From NCBI GenBank assembly GCA_003445035.1, contig DLVV01000063.1, positions 1 to 7,569 on the forward strand: a stretch of 7,569 nucleotides of DNA. Direction: 5' to 3'. Source of the stretch: Planctomycetaceae bacterium (GTDB lineage: Bacteria > Planctomycetota > Planctomycetia > Planctomycetales > Planctomycetaceae). The notes beneath the pieces were generated by a model that saw only the letters and a list, made by a program, of their open reading frames with translations, did no database searches and was not told the origin of the DNA. Made by a program: the position numbers and the translations under genes. Positions 1 to 6,229 of the stretch are shown piece after piece. Every line of letters starts with the position of its first letter. Positions within the stretch are counted from its first letter, which is position 1.

Positions 1-519
1 GAGTTCTGGGTGCCCAACCCGTGGGATTTCGCCACCCGGCGAGAAAACCTCTCGGCCTACGAACGCAACGGCGTCTTCCTGAATCTCGGGGACAACCGGT
101 TCGCCAACATCGGACACGCTTCGGCGGCCGACAGCGACGGCGACGGCCGTAGCGCAGTCGGGTGCGATGTCACCGGCGACGGGCGGCCCGAGTTGTTCGT
201 CCGGCAGGCCGGCGGTGGACCGCTGAGGATCTACCGGAACCACTTCCCCGACGCCGGTTGGCTGACCGTGTCGCTGGTGGGCACGACAAGCAACCGACAG
301 GGAATCGGAGCACGCGTGATCGCTCACCTCGGCGACCGAGTCGTCCGCCGGGAACTCTACCCGGTCATCAACTTCCTCTCGCAGGCTCCTGCACGAGTGA
401 CGCTGGGGCTGGGCCAGGCCAAGACGATCGACCGGCTGACAATTCGCTGGCCGTCGGGGAAGGTGACCGAGATGACCGATGTCGAGATCAACCGTCACCT
501 GTTGGTGCGGGAGCCTTAG
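1..519 (+). CDS. FG-GAP/VCBS repeat protein with C-terminal ASPIC/UnbV domain (3' part only)
   Basis: The reading frame is open from base 1 and ends at TAG 517-519, giving 172 C-terminal residues; the true start lies left of the window. Residues 25-82 hold the end of a beta-propeller-type FG-GAP/VCBS repeat: an acidic calcium-loop-like DSDGDG (44-49) is followed by DVTGDGRPELFV (56-67) and a closing IYRN (77-80). Residues 87-170 resemble the ASPIC/UnbV domain (SNRQGIGARV at 97-106, a LSQ...LGLG segment at 126-138, IRWPSGK at 148-154). Such proteins are usually large, exported and extracellular or periplasmic, and are abundant in Planctomycetota and Acidobacteriota; their molecular role is mostly unknown. 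No enzyme function can be assigned from this fragment. The 3' end overlaps the convergent hydrolase gene by 32 bases. The domain call is fairly secure; the function is not. Confidence 0.85.
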   Translation, partial: EFWVPNPWDFATRRENLSAYERNGVFLNLGDNRFANIGHASAADSDGDGRSAVGCDVTGDGRPELFVRQAGGGPLRIYRNHFPDAGWLTVSLVGTTSNRQGIGARVIAHLGDRVVRRELYPVINFLSQAPARVTLGLGQAKTIDRLTIRWPSGKVTEMTDVEINRHLLVREP

Positions 520-1354
520 GCTTGCCACGCTCGATGTGCTTGTTGAAGAATTCGAAGATCGCCGGCAAGCCGTCGTAGGCCGGAGACATGTGACCCCCGT
601 TTTTGTACTCGACGTACTTGTGCGTCATCTTCAGGTCCTTCATCTTCCTGACCCATCGGCGGGTCCTCGAGGCGCGGACGAGCGTGTCCCGGGCTCCCTG
701 AACGACGATCACCGGCATGTCACGGATTTTCTCCAGCCCACGGGTCGAACTGAAGATAGCCGGAGCGATCGGGGCCAGCCCGGCCCATTGTTTCGGATAC
801 TTCATTCCCAGGTGCAACGTTCCGCCACCGCCCATCGAATGGCCCATCAGGTAGATCCGTTTCGGATTCACCCGGTAAGCCTTTTCGGTCAGCTTCAGGA
901 CGTTCATCACGTCCTTCTCGCTCAACTCGCCCAGGTTCGACGGTCGCGAGAACCGCGACCGTTGACCAAAAACGCCATACCAGCCCTTGGAGTTGTATCC
1001 CATCGGGGCAACGACGATGTAACCGTACTTCTCGGCCAGCTGCACCAGGCCACGGTAACGGAGAATCTGCTGCGGGTTGCTGCCCAGCCCGTGCAACGCG
1101 ACGACCAGGGGAAATTTCTTCTCCTTGTTCGCCTCGTCCTCGTACGTCGACGGGACAAACAGGCCGTATTCCATCTTCTTGCCAGCCGCCTTGAAGTCGT
1201 AGCTCAACTTCTGGATTCGGCGGGTGGGTGAAACCCGCCTGGAGGCGGGTTTCTTCGCGGGTGCCTTTTCGGGCTCACCAGCAAACAGTACGGCCGGGAA
1301 CGCCGCTGCAAGGACCATCAGCCTCAGCAACAGCCGCGGTGGTGGACAGCACAT
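488..1354 (-). CDS. Secreted alpha/beta-hydrolase, esterase/predicted peptidase type
   Basis: A 288-residue protein is read from ATG 1354-1352. This start is preferred to a GTG at 1417 that overlaps the upstream stop, because an AGGAG lies 9 bases before it and the protein then begins with a clean signal peptide: Arg-containing n-region, hydrophobic stretch LMVLAAAFPAVLFA (about residues 12-25), likely cleavage near A25/G26. No lipobox cysteine is present, so signal peptidase I is expected. A short Lys/Pro-rich linker follows. The alpha/beta-hydrolase fold shows an oxyanion-type HG (88-89), the nucleophile elbow GHSMGGG with Ser173, a probable acid Asp223 (QGARDTLV) and His255 (NGGHMSP). It resembles the COG4099 predicted peptidase/PHB-depolymerase-like esterases, which cleave ester or peptide bonds outside the cytoplasm. 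The substrate cannot be told. The gene is co-directional with, and 59 bases downstream of, the D-glutamate cyclase-like gene, so co-transcription is plausible. Confidence 0.88.
   Translation of the reverse strand: MCCPPPRLLLRLMVLAAAFPAVLFAGEPEKAPAKKPASRRVSPTRRIQKLSYDFKAAGKKMEYGLFVPSTYEDEANKEKKFPLVVALHGLGSNPQQILRYRGLVQLAEKYGYIVVAPMGYNSKGWYGVFGQRSRFSRPSNLGELSEKDVMNVLKLTEKAYRVNPKRIYLMGHSMGGGGTLHLGMKYPKQWAGLAPIAPAIFSSTRGLEKIRDMPVIVVQGARDTLVRASRTRRWVRKMKDLKMTHKYVEYKNGGHMSPAYDGLPAIFEFFNKHIERGKPKAPAPTGDG
1231..1252. repeat. Perfect 9-bp inverted repeat (hairpin) inside the hydrolase gene
   Basis: AAACCCGCC (1231-1239) and GGCGGGTTT (1244-1252) are exact reverse complements separated by the 4-base loop TGGA. 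The element lies in the part of the hydrolase gene that encodes the Lys/Pro/Arg linker after the signal peptide. A GC-rich stem ending in TTT resembles an intrinsic terminator, but the T-run is short and the site is within a coding region, so this is recorded only as a strong potential hairpin. Confidence 0.5.
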
Positions 1355-1363
1355 CGCATACAA

Positions 1364-1368
1364 CTCCT
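1364..1368 (-). promoter_or_regulatory. Shine-Dalgarno site deciding the hydrolase start
   Basis: On the minus strand this reads AGGAG, 9 bases before ATG 1354-1352. It favours that start over the longer GTG-initiated reading from 1417, which would put 21 charged and mixed residues ahead of the signal peptide. Confidence 0.65.
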
Positions 1369-1413
1369 GTGTGACCTGTCGGGATCCTAACAGCCGCATC
1401 ACTCCGCGGGAGG

Positions 1414-2457
1414 TCACTCCAGTCCCAGTTCACCGCGAATTGCCCGCCACGGCACCAGGTAATCGTCGATCGACAGGCCATCGACGCCGACAACCGCACG
1501 CCCCGAAGGACCGTCGACACCGGGACCGTCGGCCACCATCCGGGAGACCAGTTCGTGTTGCCACTCGACGGTCATCGGCTCGATCAATTCGATCCTTCCG
1601 GCCGCCAGGGCCACCGCGGCCGCCAACGCCCACCCGCCCCAGTTGCTGATCCCCGCCAGCAGGTTCCAGTCGGTGGCGATCCGGCAGGGGATCAGCGCCG
1701 AGTGCTCACCCGGCAATCGCGCGACCAGTTCCTCCCACGGCACCGCCCCCATTCCGATCTCGTTCCCCCCGTCACCGATCCCCACCGTCACGGCCTCGCC
1801 ACAGAACTCGTGCAACCGGTCAAACAGCGACGACACATCGGCGGTCCATTCGTCGATCACCCGGGCCCGCATGTTGTGGCAACATCCCCACGATGGCTCG
1901 GGCACGAGTCGGCCAAAGTCCGTTGCCGGCGGTTCGCCCTCGCGGGACTGGGCCACCATCGAATCGAGACCGTGGCTGGGACCGACCCGCTCGATGGCGA
2001 CCAGGTGATCCAGCCCACCCGCATCGCGTCGGCGGGACAGGAAATCCAGGCACCAGGATTGGGCATCGGCCAGGGGAGCGACCGCCAGTTCCAGGTCTCC
2101 CAGTCCGCCCGCGTCGGCAGTGGCCCGCAACCCCCCCGCGCACGGTTCGTCGGTCACCAGCACCACCTCGCGGCCCAGTCCCTGCAGGACCCGGGCCAGG
2201 GTGACGGCCCCGGGAGGGCCATCCGTCTCGGCCGCCGGAGGCTCCCCATGGGGAATAAAAAACCCGGTCAGGATCGCCGCCGGGCCGCGACTGGCCGACA
2301 GGCTCAATGCCGCACCCGACAGATGACCCTCGCACAACACGCCACGTTCGGCTTCCGAGGAGATCAAACCACGTGCGGCCGGATCGCGGCGCACCAGTGA
2401 CTCGAGCCTCACGACCCGTTCCTCCCACTCACCTGACCCGATCGACTCATTCGCCAT
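1414..2457 (-). CDS. D-glutamate cyclase-like protein (DUF4392 / GLUCM C-terminal domain)
   Basis: A 347-residue, probably cytoplasmic protein. Family hallmarks appear in order: TGFFIP (64-69), ETDGPPGA (77-84), AIERVGPS (154-161), NMRARVID (195-202), the glycine-rich signature TVGIGDGGNEIGMG (224-237), then ATDWNLLAGISNWGG (261-275) and a terminal VDGLSID (325-331). These match the DUF4392 family, whose animal member DGLUCY converts D-glutamate to 5-oxo-D-proline. By homology this protein may dehydrate and cyclise D-glutamate or a related compound; bacterial members are little studied, so the substrate is inference. ATG 2457-2455 is chosen because it gives a usual family-like N-terminus. It has only a weak AGGGG upstream, and an in-frame TTG at 2517 has no ribosome site. 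The stop at 1414-1416 overlaps a GTG of the hydrolase frame, but translation of that gene more likely starts at 1354. The gene is divergent from the Rieske operon. Confidence 0.88.
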   Translation of the reverse strand: MANESIGSGEWEERVVRLESLVRRDPAARGLISSEAERGVLCEGHLSGAALSLSASRGPAAILTGFFIPHGEPPAAETDGPPGAVTLARVLQGLGREVVLVTDEPCAGGLRATADAGGLGDLELAVAPLADAQSWCLDFLSRRRDAGGLDHLVAIERVGPSHGLDSMVAQSREGEPPATDFGRLVPEPSWGCCHNMRARVIDEWTADVSSLFDRLHEFCGEAVTVGIGDGGNEIGMGAVPWEELVARLPGEHSALIPCRIATDWNLLAGISNWGGWALAAAVALAAGRIELIEPMTVEWQHELVSRMVADGPGVDGPSGRAVVGVDGLSIDDYLVPWRAIRGELGLE

Positions 2458-2711
2458 CAACCCAATCGCCCCTGTTTCCCGGTCTTGCTTGGTTGCGATT
2501 CGAACGCCATAACTCAAGAATACTCACTCGTCGCGGAATTCCCTATTGGCCTCTCCTCTCGAACGACCTCCAATCGAAATCCCCAACTTCGGGAATCGTG
2601 AGACAGGTTGGACAGGCGAGGTTGTCGGGATCTGGTCGACGTGACAGAATTGCTTCGGAACGTTGGGGAATCGCCACTTGGCGCGGTCGATTGCCGGGCG
2701 TTGCGCAGCGG

Positions 2712-2732
2712 GTGGTCCGCCCCACGGACCAC
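2712..2732 (+). promoter_or_regulatory. Hairpin / inverted repeat in the leader of the Rieske operon
   Basis: GTGGTCCG (2712-2719) pairs perfectly with CGGACCAC (2725-2732) around a 5-base loop CCCCA, and a G-T pair could extend it by one. It ends 7 bases before the probable ribosome site GGAAG (2740-2744) and 18 bases before the Rieske ATG. It could be a translation-modulating or mRNA-stabilising hairpin, or a dyad operator. There is no T-run, so it is not an intrinsic terminator. Confidence 0.45.
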
Positions 2733-2739
2733 TGCTACT

Positions 2740-2744
2740 GGAAG
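2740..2744 (+). promoter_or_regulatory. Probable Shine-Dalgarno site of the Rieske gene
   Basis: GGAAG lies 6 bases before ATG 2751. It supports this start over far-upstream in-frame starts that would run antisense through the D-glutamate cyclase-like gene. Confidence 0.5.
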
Positions 2745-2750
2745 CTGAAG

Positions 2751-3929
2751 ATGGCGGACGACAGACCTTCGATCGAAGAAATCCTGGCGATGGCCCGGTC
2801 ACAGGACGGTGACTCGGGTGGACCGGCGGACACATCCGAGCCGGCCGACGCTGAGGCTGCGCCCGCTGCTGAAGAGGCCGAGGCTGCGGCCGAAACTCCA
2901 GAGGAGACTCCGGAGGCCAAGCCCTCCAAGCCGGCGGCTCCCGCTGCCAAGCCCTCGGGAGTTTCCGACATCCTGGCGATGGCCCGGTCACAGGACAGCG
3001 GCGGGGCATCAGAAACTCCGGCGGCCGAAGAGGCCGAAACTCCAGAGGAGACGCCAGAGGCCAAGCCTGCCAAGCCGGCGGCTCCCGCTGCCAAGCCCTC
3101 GGGAGCCTCCGACATCCTGGCAATGGCCCGGGCCCAGGACAGTAGTGGAACGGCAGAAACTCCGGTGGCCGACGCTCCTCCGGCCAAAGAGGCGGCTGCC
3201 GAGGACGACGAGCCGTCCAGCGAGAGTCCAGCGAGTGCGGGCGACGGATCCCGGCCGAGCGTCCAGGAGATGCTCCAGCAACTGAGACAAACCGATGGGG
3301 CCGGACAGGCGGCGGGACCGGTCTCCGAGACCACCTCGGAGAAACCGATGCCGGTCCGGCCGGCGGCTCCCGAGGCGCCGGTGGCCCCGCCGACACCCGG
3401 ACGACGAAGCGTGCTGGTCGCCCTGATGCTGGCTCCGACACAACTGATCGCCACGCCGTTCGCCATGGCCTGGACCGCGTTGACGGCCGCCTGCGGTGCC
3501 ATGGTCCTGGGACTGGCCCGGTTCATGTTCCCCAACACGCTGGTCGAACCGCCGATGACCTTCAAGATCGGGCCGCCCAGCGATTATCCCCCCGAGTCGG
3601 TCTCGACCAAGTTCAAGGCCGAGCGGAGTATCTGGATCGTCCGATCGACCATGTACAACGGCCAGGATCAGATCGTCGCCATCTCGACGGTCTGCACGCA
3701 CCTCGGCTGCACCCCCAACTGGCTCGAAGGCGAACAGAAATTCAAGTGCCCCTGCCACGGCTCGGGATTCTACAAGTCGGGAGTCAATTTCGAGGGACCG
3801 GCCCCGAGACCGCTGGAACGGCACGGGCTGCAACTCGCACCTGACGGGATGCTTGAGGTCGACAAGAGCAAGAAGTTTCAGGAAGAACTCGGTCAGTGGG
3901 AAGATGGTACCTCCTTCGTCAGTTCCTGA
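2751..3929 (+). CDS. Rieske [2Fe-2S] subunit of a cytochrome b complex, with long repeat-bearing N-terminal extension
   Basis: A 392-residue protein, roughly twice the usual Rieske length. Residues 1-217 form a low-complexity Ala/Pro/Glu/Lys extension with four copies of a short helix motif: EEILAMARSQD (9-19), SDILAMARSQD (72-82), SDILAMARAQD (120-130) and a degenerate QEMLQQLRQTD (172-182). A membrane segment lies about 220-257, preceded by R218-R219, which may be a twin-arginine feature. The C-terminal Rieske domain carries both cluster boxes: CTHLGC (C315 and H317 ligands, C320 disulfide) and CPCHGS (C333 and H336 ligands, C335 disulfide), followed by the family's GPAPRPL (349-355). It should accept an electron from quinol at the Qo site on the outer membrane face and pass it to a c haem. 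If the single-helix topology holds, the extension is cytoplasmic. It is the first gene of the operon, 73 bases before the cytochrome b6-like gene. The extension's role is unknown. Confidence 0.93.
   Translation: MADDRPSIEEILAMARSQDGDSGGPADTSEPADAEAAPAAEEAEAAAETPEETPEAKPSKPAAPAAKPSGVSDILAMARSQDSGGASETPAAEEAETPEETPEAKPAKPAAPAAKPSGASDILAMARAQDSSGTAETPVADAPPAKEAAAEDDEPSSESPASAGDGSRPSVQEMLQQLRQTDGAGQAAGPVSETTSEKPMPVRPAAPEAPVAPPTPGRRSVLVALMLAPTQLIATPFAMAWTALTAACGAMVLGLARFMFPNTLVEPPMTFKIGPPSDYPPESVSTKFKAERSIWIVRSTMYNGQDQIVAISTVCTHLGCTPNWLEGEQKFKCPCHGSGFYKSGVNFEGPAPRPLERHGLQLAPDGMLEVDKSKKFQEELGQWEDGTSFVSS
2892..3143 (+). repeat. Direct repeat, 108-base units at 144-base offset, inside the Rieske gene
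   Basis: Unit 1 (2892-2999, residues 48-83) and unit 2 (3036-3143, residues 96-131) differ at about ten bases and at three of 36 residues (S59/A107, V71/A119, S80/A128). Each encodes an ETPEETPEAKP linker, a KPAAPAAKPSG linker and one DILAMAR helix motif. A 27-base core from unit 1 (2970-2996) also occurs exactly at 2781-2807, at the start of the gene. The pattern points to recent internal duplication. Confidence 0.85.
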
Positions 3930-3964
3930 CCCACACATCAACAGACAGAACACAGCAACCTGAA

Positions 3965-3980
3965 CCGGTCGATGGACCGG
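3965..3980 (+). repeat. Small inverted repeat between the Rieske and cytochrome b genes
   Basis: CCGGTC (3965-3970) and GACCGG (3975-3980) are reverse complements around a GATG loop, in the 73-base gap between the two genes. A 6-bp stem is weak; it might affect mRNA processing or be chance. There is no T-run. Confidence 0.3.
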
Positions 3981-4002
3981 ACACCCGGAGCCCACCAACT
4001 CG

Positions 4003-4776
4003 ATGTCTGTCGGCGACTACATTCGCGGATCGCAGATCTGGAAGAGCATCTTCCGTCACCCGGCGCCCTACGATCGCCGCAACCGGGTGGTGGTGATGCT
4101 GACCAACTTCTTCCTGCACCTGCACCCGGTCTCGGTCAAACAGCAGGGCATTGCGCTCTCCTACACCTGGTGCATGGGCGGCATCACGTTCTTCCTGTTC
4201 CTGGTCGAAACGATCACCGGCGTGCTGCTGATGTTCTATTACCGGCCCACGCTCGAATGGGCCTACCAGGACATCCTCGCTCTCCGCGACGTGACGACGC
4301 TGGGTATCATGCGCGAGATCCATCGCTGGGGGGCCCACGCGATGGTCATCACCGTCTGGCTACACATGTACCGGGTCTTTTTAACCGGCAGCTACAAGCC
4401 CCCCCGCGAGTTCAACTGGGTGGTCGGGGTGTTGTTACTGGTGTTGACGTTGCTGCTGAGTTTCACGGGGTACCTGTTGCCCTGGGACCAGTTGGCCATC
4501 TGGGCAATCACCGTGGGTTCCAACATGGCCCGGGCCACACCGGTGCTCGGTCACGAGGGTCCCGGGTTCCAGTTGTTGAACCTTGGCGGCTACGACCTGA
4601 TCACCAGTGGGAGCGATGCGCGCTTCCTGCTTCTGGGCAGCCGCTTCGTCGGCGAAGAAACACTCAACCGCTTCTACATATTGCACTGTGTGGCGATCCC
4701 GCTGGCCGCGGCCGGCTTGATCGCCATCCACTTCTGGCGAATCCGTAAGGACGGCGGCATCAGCCAGCCGTTGTGA
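4003..4776 (+). CDS. Cytochrome b6-like subunit (cytochrome b N-terminal domain)
   Basis: A 257-residue integral membrane protein, a little longer than plant or cyanobacterial b6 (about 215). Four membrane helices are visible: A about 58-80, B 103-126, C 139-159, D 225-246. The b-haem ligands are H107 and H121 in helix B (14 apart) and H228 and H243 in helix D (15 apart); the 15-residue spacing is that of b6f rather than mitochondrial bc1 (14). C57 in WCMGGIT aligns with Cys35 of cytochrome b6, which covalently holds haem ci/cn. Other b6-like stretches are FYYRPT (78-83), KPPREFNWV (132-140) and GYLLPWDQ (156-163), and the C-terminus [11 protein letters not shown] resembles that of b6. It should bind two b haems and probably haem ci and move electrons across the membrane to the Qi site. 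A GGAG (3987-3990) lies 12 bases before the ATG. The C-terminal half of cytochrome b is encoded by the next gene. Confidence 0.95.
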   Translation: MSVGDYIRGSQIWKSIFRHPAPYDRRNRVVVMLTNFFLHLHPVSVKQQGIALSYTWCMGGITFFLFLVETITGVLLMFYYRPTLEWAYQDILALRDVTTLGIMREIHRWGAHAMVITVWLHMYRVFLTGSYKPPREFNWVVGVLLLVLTLLLSFTGYLLPWDQLAIWAITVGSNMARATPVLGHEGPGFQLLNLGGYDLITSGSDARFLLLGSRFVGEETLNRFYILHCVAIPLAAAGLIAIHFWRIRKDGGISQPL

Positions 4777-4801
4777 TGCCCCAACACCCGTAACCGAATT
4801 C

Positions 4802-6217
4802 ATGCAAGTCGATCCGTTTATCGATCCGCACCCCAACCTGACCCCTGCAGTCCTGCAGGGACTGGGCTGGCTGTACCTGGTGCTGTGCGCGATGAACCTC
4901 TGGTGGACGATCCGCGTCTACAGAGAAGACAAGCACGTGATGGTGCCGGTGCTGAACATCGAACTGCCCCGGGCCACCTTCTGGGCACTCTACACCTCGG
5001 CGCTGATGATCGTGGGCTTCATGCACGTCAGCTGGACCAACGAGGACTACATCGACAGGTTCCCGCTGGTGCTGGAGCCAGGCGGTCCGTTCCAGACGGC
5101 CATCGACTTCGTGGTGGCCAACCCGGTCACCTACTTCATGATCTCGATCAGTGGCACCATCGCGGTGCTGTGGTTCCGCAAGTTCCTGGTCCAACCGACC
5201 GTCGGCTGGATACTGCTCAACGCCGCCGTGCTGTTCCAGGCCCTGTCGATGACCGACTACGACTTCCGGCAGATCGTCGGCAAGCCCGACAACGTGCCGA
5301 TCGTGGCCCTGCTGTACCTGGTCGGAGGCTTCACCTGGCTCTACTTCTACAAGGCCGTCGAGAACGACCGGCGGCTGGCCGAATGGGACGGTGAGGGCCC
5401 GATACCGGTGCTCGAGAACGACGAGAACGAGAAGGTGCTCGTCTGGCCCGACCTGGTCTACAGCGAACTGATCTGCATGATCGCGATCACCACGCTGCTG
5501 ATCGTCTGGGGCATCGTGCTCGAAGCGCCGCTGGAAGAACCCGCCTCCAGTGCCAAGACCCCCAACCCGTCCAAGGCTCCCTGGTACTTCCTGGGCCTGC
5601 AGGAAATGCTGGTCTATTACGACCCGTGGCTGGCCGGGGTCGTCTTCCCCACCATGATTCTCGGTGGGCTGATGGCCATCCCCTACATCGACTTCAACCG
5701 CATCGGCAACGGCTACTACGTTTTCCGCCAGCGGGCCTTTTCGATCATCACCTTCCTGGTCGGGTTCATCACGTTGTGGGTGGCCATGATCGTCCTGGGG
5801 ACATTCCTGCGTGGTCCCAACTGGAACATCTTCGGGATCTACGAGTACTGGGATGTCCACAAGCTCGAAGCTCTCAACAACGTCATGCTCTCCGAACTGT
5901 TCTACCTCGACTGGTTCGGACAGTTCTTTGACATGCCCTCCTACGGGAACGACGACCCGATGGGCAAGAAGGTTTCGATGATCCTGCTCCGCGAACTGCC
6001 GGGGTTCGCCGTGATCGGGATCTACTTCGTCGCGCTGCCACCGTTGCTCGCAATCACCTGCCTGCGGACCTTCTACCAGCGAATGGGTTACCTGCGATTC
6101 ATGGTCTTCACACAGCTGTTGCTGTGGATGGCCGCCCTGCCCCTGAAGATGGTTCTTCGCTGGGCACTGAACCTGAAATACCTGGTCAACATTCCCGAGT
6201 ACTTCTTCAACATCTAG
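4802..6217 (+). CDS. Cytochrome b C-terminal (subunit IV-like) protein with extra N-terminal membrane module
   Basis: A 471-residue membrane protein; b6f subunit IV has only about 160 residues. The recognisable cytochrome b C-terminal region starts near VWPDLVYSELI (214-224): a helix at 222-241, the Qo-loop motif KAPWY (258-262) followed by FLGLQEML, a helix at 276-296, and one at 313-336 leading to LRGPNWN (336-342). Two further hydrophobic segments lie at about 397-421 and 431-450. Ahead of this, residues 1-210 hold about five hydrophobic segments (about 16-40, 58-77, 108-130, 133-150, 165-185) and no haem motif; this part was not recognised. The protein should complete the quinol-oxidising Qo site with the b6-like subunit and the Rieske protein. 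The usual PEWY glutamate is absent (APWY). It starts 25 bases after the previous stop; no ribosome site is obvious, suggesting coupled or leaderless-type initiation. Confidence 0.9.
   Translation: MQVDPFIDPHPNLTPAVLQGLGWLYLVLCAMNLWWTIRVYREDKHVMVPVLNIELPRATFWALYTSALMIVGFMHVSWTNEDYIDRFPLVLEPGGPFQTAIDFVVANPVTYFMISISGTIAVLWFRKFLVQPTVGWILLNAAVLFQALSMTDYDFRQIVGKPDNVPIVALLYLVGGFTWLYFYKAVENDRRLAEWDGEGPIPVLENDENEKVLVWPDLVYSELICMIAITTLLIVWGIVLEAPLEEPASSAKTPNPSKAPWYFLGLQEMLVYYDPWLAGVVFPTMILGGLMAIPYIDFNRIGNGYYVFRQRAFSIITFLVGFITLWVAMIVLGTFLRGPNWNIFGIYEYWDVHKLEALNNVMLSELFYLDWFGQFFDMPSYGNDDPMGKKVSMILLRELPGFAVIGIYFVALPPLLAITCLRTFYQRMGYLRFMVFTQLLLWMAALPLKMVLRWALNLKYLVNIPEYFFNI
4843..4860. repeat. Short inverted repeat near the start of the subunit IV-like gene
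   Basis: CCCTGCAG (4843-4850) and CTGCAGGG (4853-4860) are reverse complements separated by TC, within codons about 14-20. The 2-base gap would need the inner pairs to open to form a hairpin. It is probably a by-product of the coding sequence. Confidence 0.3.
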
Positions 6218-6229
6218 CTCCGACGTCCC

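Larger units (their letters stand above)
2458..2750. other. Divergent intergenic region
   Basis: This 293-base gap separates the start of the minus-strand D-glutamate cyclase-like gene from that of the plus-strand Rieske operon, so it should hold both promoters. No convincing -35/-10 pair could be picked on either strand. Visible structure is limited to an 8-base palindrome GGAATTCC (2535-2542), two GGGAATCG copies (2591-2598 and near 2666-2673), and the hairpin at 2712-2732. The Rieske reading frame stays open leftward through this region, but without a supported start or a plausible protein sequence. Confidence 0.6.

Noticed and set aside
1355..1417. A longer hydrolase reading starting with GTG at 1417 overlapping the upstream stop
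   Set aside because: The extra 21 residues spoil the signal peptide, and the AGGAG is placed for ATG 1354.
1555..2400. A 281-codon plus-strand frame opposite the D-glutamate cyclase-like gene
   Set aside because: It has no recognisable motif and shadow-like composition; the minus strand carries the full set of family signatures.
2601..2650. A possible promoter (TTGGAC near 2608 and CAGAAT near 2645) for the Rieske operon
   Set aside because: The two boxes are 31 bases apart, far from the usual 16-18, so no promoter is claimed.
2591..2673. Two copies of GGGAATCG in the divergent region as a regulator site
   Set aside because: An 8-base repeat at unremarkable spacing is likely by chance and has no other support.
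2307..2750. An in-frame upstream extension of the Rieske gene starting at 2307
   Set aside because: It would overlap the D-glutamate cyclase-like gene in antisense, has Arg/Pro/Ser-rich shadow-like sequence, and lacks support compared with ATG 2751 and its GGAAG.
2735..3565. A 276-codon minus-strand frame rich in Ala, Gly and Ser opposite the Rieske gene
   Set aside because: It mirrors the Ala/Pro/Glu repeats of the Rieske extension; the plus-strand frame has the Rieske cluster motifs and a ribosome site.
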